5,001 bases of DNA, from assembly GCA_005884825.1 (NCBI GenBank), contig VAZT01000247.1, forward strand, positions 1 to 5,001, read 5' to 3'. Below the pieces are notes generated by a model, which saw only the letters and a program-made list of their open reading frames with translations, was not told where the DNA came from and ran no database searches. The position numbers and the translations under genes were made by a program. This DNA comes from Alphaproteobacteria bacterium. GTDB lineage: Bacteria > Pseudomonadota > Alphaproteobacteria > ATCC43930 > CGMCC-115725. Of the stretch, positions 1 to 4,517 are shown piece by piece. The first letter of the stretch is position 1, and each line of letters starts with the position of its first letter.

Positions 1-256
1 CAGTCAGCTCGCCTGCGAACGCGACATCGACATGAGCGCGGAATGTCTCGAAGAACCCGTCCGGCAGGGTGCGCCCGAACCGGGCCTCGATCTCGGCTGT
101 CAAGGTGATGCGGTTCTTGCCAAAACCCAGCAGCATCGCCTCCGCCATCGTGATGGGAAAATCGGCGGCGATGAGGCATTGGCCGAGAACCCGGCCGAAG
201 ATGATCTCGCTGTCGATCAGCACACCATCGCAATCGAAGATGACGAGAGCAGACAA
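1..256 (-). CDS. HAD-superfamily (subfamily IA) phosphatase, N-terminal part, runs off left edge
   Basis: The first 85 codons of a haloacid-dehalogenase-type hydrolase are present; the rest lies beyond base 1. The N-terminus carries the hallmark motif I, DCDGVLIDSE, with the expected nucleophile Asp8 and general acid Asp10. A helical cap-like region follows (about residues 18-85, containing LLGFGKN and TLPDGFFETFRAH). This layout is that of the COG0637 phosphatases/phosphomutases, and the cap resembles the YieH-type 6-phosphogluconate phosphatase, but the substrate cannot be fixed from this fragment. The enzyme would be cytosolic and Mg-dependent. The start is a TTG at 254-256. It gives the typical MSALVIFDCDG beginning, and no ATG, GTG or other TTG lies between it and the upstream in-frame TGA. 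The Shine-Dalgarno is weak. The gene is divergent from the glutathione transferase gene. Confidence 0.85.
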   Translation of the reverse strand, partial: MSALVIFDCDGVLIDSEIIFGRVLGQCLIAADFPITMAEAMLLGFGKNRITLTAEIEARFGRTLPDGFFETFRAHVDVAFAGELT

Positions 257-415
257 GAGCGGTCTCTGAGTTGACCGGCGTTCGGGGCGTATATGGCCCC
301 GGATCGTGAGCTGTCACCCTTGCACGGCTCTCAGCACGATGACAGCTCGGGCTTTTCGATGCGCCGGTACCGGGCCATAGTGGCGGCTAACGTCCCAGCA
401 TCGGTGGAGGAGACC
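257..415. promoter_or_regulatory. Divergent intergenic region between HAD phosphatase and GST genes
   Basis: This 159 bp gap must hold the promoters of both flanking genes, which point away from each other. I see one operator-like imperfect palindrome, GGGGC-GTATATG-GCCCC, at 284-300. A TTGACC at 271-276 would suit a plus-strand -35 box, but the only TATA-like hexamer near it (290-295) is just 13 bases away, too close for a normal sigma-70 promoter. No promoter can therefore be named with confidence. The plus-strand frame stays open from 293, but the sequence before 416 does not resemble a glutathione transferase N-terminus. Confidence 0.4.
406..412 (+). promoter_or_regulatory. Shine-Dalgarno that sets the GST start
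   Basis: GGAGGAG at 406-412 sits immediately before the ATG at 416, with five bases between GGAGG and the start codon. It decides between this ATG and an in-frame ATG at 293, which would add 41 residues unlike any glutathione transferase N-terminus. Confidence 0.8.
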
Positions 416-1111
416 ATGGCCATCACCCTTTACGATCTCCCTGGCGTCGAAGCGGACCGGCGATTTAGTCCGTTCTGCTGGCGCACTCGCATGGCGCTCG
501 CGCACAAAGGGCTCGAGGTCGAGACCGTGCCGTGGCGCTTCACCGAAAAGGACAGGTTGCCGCAGCCGAATGCCGGCCGGGTGCCGGTCATCGTCGATGA
601 CAGCCAGGTGGTGCACGATTCTTCGACAATCGCCGAGTATCTCGAAAACCGCTACCCGGATCGTCCCTCGCTTTTCCCCAGTGAGGCCGCACGTGCATTG
701 ACCCGGTTCATCCAGAACTGGACTGAGACCGTGGTCCAACCCGGCCTTATCGGCTTTGTCGTGCTCGACATTCACCGCCACATCGGGCCCGAAGACCAAG
801 CGTATTTCCGGCAATCGCGCGAGGAGCGCTTTGGCGGAAAGCTCGAGGAGGTGGTCAGGGATCGCGACGCACGGCTGCCCGCTTTCCGCGAAACCCTGAC
901 ACCGCTGCGCCGCACCGTGGAACGCCAGGATTTTCTCGGCGGTACGGCTCCGGCCTATGCCGATTACATCGTCTTCGGCGCCTTCCAGTGGGCCCGCGCC
1001 ATCAGCGACTACCAACTTCTTGCCGCCGATGACCCGGTTGCCGCATGGCGCGGGCGTATGCTCGACCTGTTCGGCGGCCTCGCGCGCAAGAGTCCCGCCT
1101 ATGGCGGTTGA
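416..1111 (+). CDS. Glutathione S-transferase family protein, beta-etherase (LigE/LigP)-like
   Basis: A 231-residue soluble protein with the two-domain glutathione transferase layout. The N-terminal thioredoxin-like domain (about 1-80) begins ITLYDLPG and has SPFCWRTRMALAHKG (Ser18 in the usual catalytic position, Cys21 nearby). The cis-proline loop is RVPVI (Pro57), and D-S (Asp68-Ser69) in HDSSTIAEYL contacts the gamma-glutamyl group of glutathione in this fold. The all-helical C-terminal domain (about 90-231) contains FLGGTAPAYADYIVFGAF, the usual N-capping/hydrophobic-staple region. From memory the order SPxxWRT, KG, RxPVIVDD, DSxxIAEYL, YPDRP matches the lignin beta-etherases LigE/LigP of Sphingobium, although those are about 280 residues with a longer tail. 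Related genes are widespread in bacteria that do not degrade lignin, so beta-aryl ether cleavage is only a hypothesis. The membrane-protein gene follows after 3 bp, suggesting one transcript. Confidence 0.9.
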   Translation: MAITLYDLPGVEADRRFSPFCWRTRMALAHKGLEVETVPWRFTEKDRLPQPNAGRVPVIVDDSQVVHDSSTIAEYLENRYPDRPSLFPSEAARALTRFIQNWTETVVQPGLIGFVVLDIHRHIGPEDQAYFRQSREERFGGKLEEVVRDRDARLPAFRETLTPLRRTVERQDFLGGTAPAYADYIVFGAFQWARAISDYQLLAADDPVAAWRGRMLDLFGGLARKSPAYGG

Positions 1112-1114
1112 GCG

Positions 1115-1591
1115 ATGGCGGGGACGAACGCGATCGCCACAGCCGCGCTGATCGTGCACGCGCTCTCGGCCGTCGCTTGGGTGGGCGGCATGTTCTTCGC
1201 TCACCAGGTGCTTCGGCCGGCCGCCGGGACGCTCGACCCGAGACCGCGGCTCCTGTTGTGGTCGCGCGTTCTCGGCCGCTTCTTCGCTTGGGTAATTGCC
1301 GCGATCGTTCTGCTGTTGGCGAGCGGTTACGTGCTGGTATTCGCGGTCTTCGGCGGTTTCGGGAAGCTCGGCGTCCACGTGAATCTGATGCAGGGCATCG
1401 GCATTTTGATGATGCTGCTGTTCTTTCACCTCTATTTCGCCCCTTGGCGCCGTTTTCGCCTGGCGGTCGGTCGGGAAGATTGGGCTGAGGGCGGCCGCCA
1501 GCTTGGCCAGATCCGCACGATCGTGACGATCAACCTCGTGCTCGGCCTGATCGTTGTTGCGATCGGCAGCAGCGGCCGCTACTGGGGCTGA
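1115..1591 (+). CDS. CopD-family (COG5615-like) four-helix integral membrane protein
   Basis: A 158-residue inner-membrane protein with four predicted helices at about 8-30, 53-78, 88-108 and 135-153. Helix 1 holds the family signature H-x6-WVGGMFFA with His15, followed by the conserved LRPA. Helix 3 opens with HVNLMQGIG (His88) and ends HLYFAPWRRF (His105). Conserved histidines inside helices are typical of CopD-like proteins and of related haem-binding membrane proteins, so metal or haem binding is plausible but unproven. Short proteins of this kind are usually annotated as CopD family or uncharacterised membrane proteins. The start ATG lies 3 bp after the GST stop and lacks a strong Shine-Dalgarno, so translation is probably coupled to the GST gene. 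It converges on the frameshifted hydrolase with only 12 bp between the stop codons, and I see no hairpin terminator there. Confidence 0.82.
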   Translation: MAGTNAIATAALIVHALSAVAWVGGMFFAHQVLRPAAGTLDPRPRLLLWSRVLGRFFAWVIAAIVLLLASGYVLVFAVFGGFGKLGVHVNLMQGIGILMMLLFFHLYFAPWRRFRLAVGREDWAEGGRQLGQIRTIVTINLVLGLIVVAIGSSGRYWG

Positions 1592-1603
1592 GGCTACCGC
1601 GCG

Positions 1604-2649
1604 TCAGCGTTGGCGGGCGAAGTGCTGAAGGTCGAGGCGGCGCAGACCCGCTTCCATCGAGGTCTTGCCATCGGGCGAAGTCCAGGTTGCGTTCAAACCG
1701 CCGTCGGCACGGGGCCGAAAATGCAGGGTGCTCTTGCCCTTTTCCTCGAAGATGAACTCGTCATCGACAAGCCGGCCCTTGCGGTGGCTCCATTCCGCCG
1801 GTTCGTTCTCGTCGATCCCGGGCCCGATGGCGTAGACGGCCGACACTTCGGGGCCGTGCGTCTCCTCGACGGCGAGAACCACCTCACGGCCGTTGGGATA
1901 AAACCCGTACCATGACTGACGCCCGCTGGGAGGTCGGCGTCGAGGAAATCGCGGATGCAGCCGCCGAAACGGCGCAGGAACAAGCCGGTTGACGATGCCC
2001 AATGCCCGGCTAGGAAAGCCGGCTGATCGATGACGCTGTAACCGATTTGCCGGCCTGCGAGGATCTCGCGCGAGTGTTCGCCGCGTCCGCCCGGGTCGAA
2101 ATCGTCACCGTGGAAATAGAACAGCATGACGCGGGTCCGTTTGACCCGCTCCAACAACGGATAAAGCCGCGTCGCGTTAAGACGCCACGAATCGTAAAAC
2201 TCGTCGAAATTGCCAAAGGCGGCGGGCGCTGTCGCGACCACCGCGTCCACCTCCTCGGAGGCGTCGGCCGCCATCAAGGCGAGGAACGCACCAAAGGATT
2301 GGCCGGCGAGCACAAGACGGCGATAACCTTTACGCTTCAGCTGACCTGCCAGCTCGACCAGTCGCCGTGTACTGGCCGTCAGAGTGTCGCCGTCGCGCGG
2401 CCGATTGAAGCGCAACACGTCCCACCCCGCATCGCGCAGCACTCTCAAGTAAGGCGGTGTCGGCGAATCGGAATCTTCCGTGTTGATCGAGCGGCCGTGG
2501 TTCCAAACTACCGCGCCGATCGCTCGATCCGGGCCGGCCAGGTCTTGGTTAAAGGCCGGATCGAGCCCTGCCGCTCCAACCGGAGCGCCAGCAAGTGTCA
2601 TAATACAGAGAACGAGCCCCCATACCGCCGCAACCGACCACTGCCGCAT
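1604..2649 (-). pseudogene. Exported alpha/beta hydrolase with C-terminal beta-rich domain, broken by a frameshift
   Basis: Residues 1-243 are read from 2649 to 1921. A signal peptide (about 1-27: hydrophobic VWGLVLCIMTLAG, then VGAAG) leads into an alpha/beta hydrolase domain. It has VVWNHG (His51, oxyanion region), the nucleophile elbow GQSFG (Ser118), candidate acids in HGDDFD (182-185) and candidate base His216 in AGHWASS. After LPAG the frame turns into arginine/serine-rich non-protein sequence and ends at 1693. The neighbouring frame continues sensibly from QSWYGFYPNGREVV near 1918 to a stop at 1604 (104 residues), giving a product of about 348 residues. One missing base at about 1919-1923 explains this. 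The tail has WYGxYPNGRE, VSAVYAIGPG, FEEKGK and TWTSPDGK, which look like strands of a small beta domain; I do not recognise a named family. A periplasmic esterase or dienelactone-hydrolase-like role is possible. The break could be a true mutation or a sequencing error. Confidence 0.78.
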
Positions 2650-2695
2650 TCCTGATGCCCCCGCCCCTTGCCTCGGCCCAGGCCCCGGGACGGGA

Positions 2696-2724
2696 GTTTA
2701 ACAGAGTGTAATTCTTTGTGTCTA
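2696..2724 (-). promoter_or_regulatory. Possible sigma-70 promoter of the exported hydrolase
   Basis: On the minus strand TAGACA (2719-2724, five of six matches to TTGACA) is followed after exactly 17 bases by TTAAAC (2696-2701, three of six matches to TATAAT). The spacing is ideal and the stretch is locally AT-rich. Transcription would begin near 2689, giving a leader of about 40 bases before the ATG at 2649. The -10 match is poor, so this is tentative. Confidence 0.35.
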
Positions 2725-2802
2725 CTTGGTAACGCGGGAGGTGGCCACCGCTCGAAGCAGAGAACACCTTAGCTGAGCGAGGTATTTTACCAGCTGCGAC
2801 GA

Positions 2803-2824
2803 ACTGGCGCATACCAGCGCCAGT
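2803..2824 (-). terminator. Perfect hairpin just downstream of the small membrane-protein ORF
   Basis: ACTGGCGC and GCGCCAGT form a perfect 8 bp GC-rich stem around a 6-base loop. Read on the minus strand it begins 15 bases after the stop codon at 2839-2841, where an intrinsic terminator would sit, but TTCGTC rather than a U-run follows it. On the plus strand TCTTTCC follows. It may end or protect the small-gene transcript, or it may be a protein-binding palindrome. Confidence 0.4.
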
Positions 2825-2838
2825 CTTTCCCTCGGGGA

Positions 2839-2973
2839 TTATTCCTCCCGCAGCGTCATCAAGACGATTGCGGCGAGGAGTACACCGAATGCTTCGAAAC
2901 CGGTGTTGATTTGGCCCAAGGCCATACTCAACAACGTGGTCGCGGCAGTTGCGGCTCCAATCAACAGCGGCAT
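2839..2973 (-). CDS. Small hydrophobic (probably two-helix) membrane protein, 44 residues
   Basis: An ATG at 2971-2973 opens a 44-codon frame ending TAA at 2839-2841. The product has two hydrophobic stretches, about residues 3-19 (LLIGAATAATTLLSMAL) and 28-40 (AFGVLLAAIVLMT). They are joined by a short polar turn, GQINTGFE, and the protein ends in the charged tail LREE. This is what a small two-helix or hairpin membrane protein looks like. The other frames here are arginine-rich and not protein-like. A GTG at 2979 is an alternative start adding two residues. The Shine-Dalgarno is weak (CGGA, 8 bases before the ATG). A perfect hairpin follows the stop, and an operator-like array lies upstream, shared with the divergent gene at 3070. 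I do not recognise the family. The evidence for coding is composition and context only. Confidence 0.5.
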   Translation of the reverse strand: MPLLIGAATAATTLLSMALGQINTGFEAFGVLLAAIVLMTLREE

Positions 2974-3017
2974 CGGCACATTCCGGCTTTTTGACTTCGG
3001 GCGCGAAGACGCCGATG

Positions 3018-3050
3018 TAACGGTTCACGTGTGCCGTTATTCCGTTAACG
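3018..3050. promoter_or_regulatory. Operator-like array of three TAACGG half-sites
   Basis: TAACGG at 3018-3023 faces CCGTTA at 3034-3039 across ten bases centred on the palindrome CACGTG (3026-3031). A second CCGTTA follows at 3042-3047, inside the palindrome CGTTAACG. The array ends 10 bases before the Shine-Dalgarno of the plus-strand gene at 3070 and lies about 45 bases upstream of the small minus-strand ORF. It could therefore serve both as a divergent control site for a dimeric regulator. A possible plus-strand -35 box, TTGACT, is at 2991-2996, but the -10 that would pair with it is poor. Functional assignment is inference. Confidence 0.4.
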
Positions 3051-3069
3051 ATGTCGTTCGGAGGCGAGA

Positions 3070-3474
3070 ATGCCGATTCTTTACGTCGCCCGCAGCGCCA
3101 AGCTCGGCCGCTGGGCCTCCGATGTCGGGCTCGGCAAAAACATTTATAAGGTCGGGGTGGCCGAGGGCGATCCAAAGGTGCTGGTTGCCGCGGGTTGGGC
3201 CGGCGAAACCGATTGGACGATCGCGCGCAAGACGGCGGTCGAGGATCTAAGCGAGGCCGAAGCTCTCGACCGACTCGGACGCAAGGAAAAGGTGATAGAC
3301 CCGAACCTCTACCCAAAGCTGAAGGGAGCGGCCGGCGTCTTTCGACTCACCCCCGCCCGGGTCGAGAACCACATCATCGTCACGCGGGCACTGGCAGGTC
3401 AGAGCGATCGCAACGAGCTCAAGCTGAAGCCGGCCGATTACGCCGATTACCTGATCCACAGCGCGCTGCGCTAG
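3070..3474 (+). CDS. Uncharacterised 134-residue protein, possibly distantly GIY-YIG-like
   Basis: A soluble 134-residue protein with no signal peptide or membrane segment. The start is firm: GGAGG at 3060-3064 lies five bases before the ATG. Two N-terminal strand-like segments, ILYVARS (3-9) and IYKVGVAEGDP (25-35), are separated by WASDVGLGK. A helix-like acidic stretch follows (SEAEALDRLGRKEKV), then a mid-region DPNLYPKLKGAAGVFRL and a C-terminal part ending LKPADYADYLIHSALR. The paired Y-V and Y-K-V-G-V strands recall the GIY-YIG/T5orf172 fold, but the catalytic arginine and glutamate cannot be placed convincingly, so any nuclease role is weak. I believe close relatives occur as hypothetical proteins in alphaproteobacteria, but I cannot name a family. 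It stands alone on the plus strand behind a TAACGG array, and its stop is 6 bp from that of the converging hydrolase gene. Confidence 0.8.
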   Translation: MPILYVARSAKLGRWASDVGLGKNIYKVGVAEGDPKVLVAAGWAGETDWTIARKTAVEDLSEAEALDRLGRKEKVIDPNLYPKLKGAAGVFRLTPARVENHIIVTRALAGQSDRNELKLKPADYADYLIHSALR

Positions 3475-3480
3475 TTCAGG

Positions 3481-4356
3481 CTAAAGCTTACTGATCGCCT
3501 GGACGACCGCCTCCGGGACCTCGCGCGGTAGAAAGTGGCCGGCGCGCGGTATGACGCGGCTCTGATAAGGGCCGGTAAAATGGCGGGCAGCGCGATCTGT
3601 CCGATCCGGCGGTGAAACGCCGTCGGCTTCACCTTGCAGAGCGATTGTCGGCACCGTTATCGGCGGTTGGCGCGCAAGCTCGTCCTCGATCGTGTCGAGT
3701 GCCGGGTCTCCCGGCGCGACGCCGTAACGGTGACGGTAGGATTGGATCACCACCTCGACGAAATCCGGATTGTCGAATGAGGCTGCGGTTTGTTGGTAAG
3801 TCGCATCGTCAAAGCGGTAATTAGGCGACCACAATTCCCAGAGTAGCCGGCACAGCGGGCCTCGGTTCGCCGCCAAACCCGCCCGTCCGCGCTCGGTGTG
3901 GAAGTACCATTGGTACCAACGGCGGTACTCGGTCGCGGGCGAAGCCGGTTTTGCGGCCTCGGCGATATTCTGGATGTTGTAGCCGCCGATGGTGACCAAT
4001 CCGGCGGCGCGTTGCGGCCACAAAGCCGCGACGACGCAGGCGGCGCGGCCGCCCCAATCGTATCCGGCGAGAACCGCCCGCTCCAACCCGAGCGCGTCCA
4101 TGAAATCGGCGAGATCGCGGCCGAGCGCCGCCTGTTGACCCGATCGCGGCGTCCCGGCATCGAGAAACCGGGTGGGCCCGTACCCGCGAAGATAGGGCAC
4201 GAACACGCGCCAGCCCAGCGCCGCGAGGGGAGGCGCAACCCCGTCATAAGCGTGCACGTCGTCGGGGAAACCATGCAGCAGGATGACCGGCCGGCCTGCT
4301 GCCTGGCCGCTCTCCTCGTAGGCGATCTCGAGGGTCGCGGTGCGGATCGTCTTCAT
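3481..4356 (-). CDS. Alpha/beta hydrolase with Asp nucleophile (epoxide hydrolase / haloalkanoate dehalogenase-like)
   Basis: A 291-residue cytosolic alpha/beta hydrolase. The oxyanion motif is HGFPD (28-32). The nucleophile elbow is GYDWGG, with Asp100 where esterases have Ser; this marks the epoxide hydrolase and dehalogenase branch. The probable acid is Asp245 (GEADGVSPPD) and the base His274 (RAGHFLP). The tyrosine/tryptophan-rich cap (EYRRWYQWYFHTERG) could supply the tyrosines that activate an epoxide oxygen. Epoxide hydrolysis is the likelier reaction, but dehalogenation cannot be excluded. Two starts compete. The ATG at 4354-4356, giving MKTIRTATLEIAYEESG, fits the family and overlaps the preceding 28-codon ORF as ATGA. 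An ATG at 4404 would add 16 residues (MAGRWLRP and onward) unlike the family. With little Shine-Dalgarno of its own, translation probably depends on coupling to that short ORF. Confidence 0.9.
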   Translation of the reverse strand: MKTIRTATLEIAYEESGQAAGRPVILLHGFPDDVHAYDGVAPPLAALGWRVFVPYLRGYGPTRFLDAGTPRSGQQAALGRDLADFMDALGLERAVLAGYDWGGRAACVVAALWPQRAAGLVTIGGYNIQNIAEAAKPASPATEYRRWYQWYFHTERGRAGLAANRGPLCRLLWELWSPNYRFDDATYQQTAASFDNPDFVEVVIQSYRHRYGVAPGDPALDTIEDELARQPPITVPTIALQGEADGVSPPDRTDRAARHFTGPYQSRVIPRAGHFLPREVPEAVVQAISKL

Positions 4357-4439
4357 GGCGCGGCAACCCGAAACCCGGACAGGCCGTAGCCATCGGCCAG
4401 CCATCCCCTAACGGTCTCGACGTCAACCGATCTGGTCAT
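4353..4439 (-). CDS. 28-codon ORF with strong Shine-Dalgarno, coupled to the hydrolase gene
   Basis: An ATG at 4437-4439, four bases after AAGGAGG, opens a 28-codon frame. Its TGA (4353-4355) overlaps the hydrolase ATG in the arrangement ATGA. The predicted peptide begins MTRSVDVETVRGWLADGYGL and ends RVAAP. It has no signal peptide, membrane segment or run of one amino acid, so it does not look like an attenuation leader. The acidic, helix-like first half followed by GLSGFRV looks like the N-terminus of a larger protein, and a decayed gene start is possible. The strong ribosome site and exact overlap argue that it is translated and delivers ribosomes to the hydrolase gene. Its function is unknown. 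Confidence 0.55.
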   Translation of the reverse strand: MTRSVDVETVRGWLADGYGLSGFRVAAP

Positions 4440-4443
4440 AGCG

Positions 4444-4450
4444 CCTCCTT
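4444..4450 (-). promoter_or_regulatory. Strong Shine-Dalgarno for the 28-codon ORF
   Basis: On the minus strand AAGGAGG ends four bases before the ATG at 4439. It is the best ribosome binding site in the window. It is too far (over 80 bases) to serve the hydrolase ATG at 4356 directly, so it points to translation beginning with the short ORF. Confidence 0.7.
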
Positions 4451-4517
4451 GCCGCGCAACGATGCGGCGCAAAATCGCAGTCTGCCGCCCTAGTGCCGAG
4501 ATGAACCATCTGCTGGG

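Larger units (their letters stand above)
2650..3069. other. 420 bp region without a large gene
   Basis: This stretch separates the exported hydrolase (minus) from the 134-residue protein (plus). It is less GC-rich than the genes around it, especially at 2695-2725 and 2781-2791. Going left to right, I see a possible minus-strand promoter (2696-2724), a 10 bp perfect palindrome GGTGGCCACC (2740-2749), GGTA-TTT-TACC (2781-2791), an 8 bp stem hairpin (2803-2824) and a small membrane-protein ORF (2839-2973, minus). After that come the inverted repeat CTTCG-GGCG-CGAAG (2995-3008) and a TAACGG operator-like array (3018-3050). A longer open frame runs across the region on the minus strand but reads as non-protein sequence. 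No RNA gene is evident. Confidence 0.55.

Noticed and set aside
271..295. TTGACC and TATATG as a plus-strand promoter for the GST
   Set aside because: The spacer is only 13 bases, too short for a sigma-70 promoter.
293..415. A 41-residue N-terminal extension of the GST from the ATG at 293
   Set aside because: The ATG at 416 has a close GGAGG and gives the family N-terminus MAITLYDLPG; the extension shows no family-like sequence.
314..1429. Long minus-strand open frame (371 codons) antisense to the GST and CopD-like genes
   Set aside because: The translation is low in hydrophobic residues, rich in Glu, Gln, His and Arg, and matches no fold. The plus-strand frames opposite it carry clear family motifs, and GC-rich antisense frames often stay open by chance.
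1592..1603. Shared terminator between the converging CopD-like and hydrolase genes
   Set aside because: The 12 bp gap and its immediate flanks show no stem with a U-run.
2549..3316. Minus-strand open frame of 255 codons over the intergenic region and the start of the 134-residue gene
   Set aside because: It is arginine- and proline-rich, overlaps two better-supported genes in other frames, and has no recognisable motif.
4357..4404. A 16-residue extension of the epoxide-hydrolase-like protein from the ATG at 4404
   Set aside because: The added residues (MAGRWLRPVRVSGCRA) are unlike the family, and the same bases are better explained as the 28-codon ORF in another frame.
4451..4475. GCCGC-N8-GCGGC hairpin upstream of the 28-codon ORF as a riboswitch or attenuator
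   Set aside because: The stem is only 5 bp in a GC-rich context and there is no alternative pairing that would hide the ribosome site.
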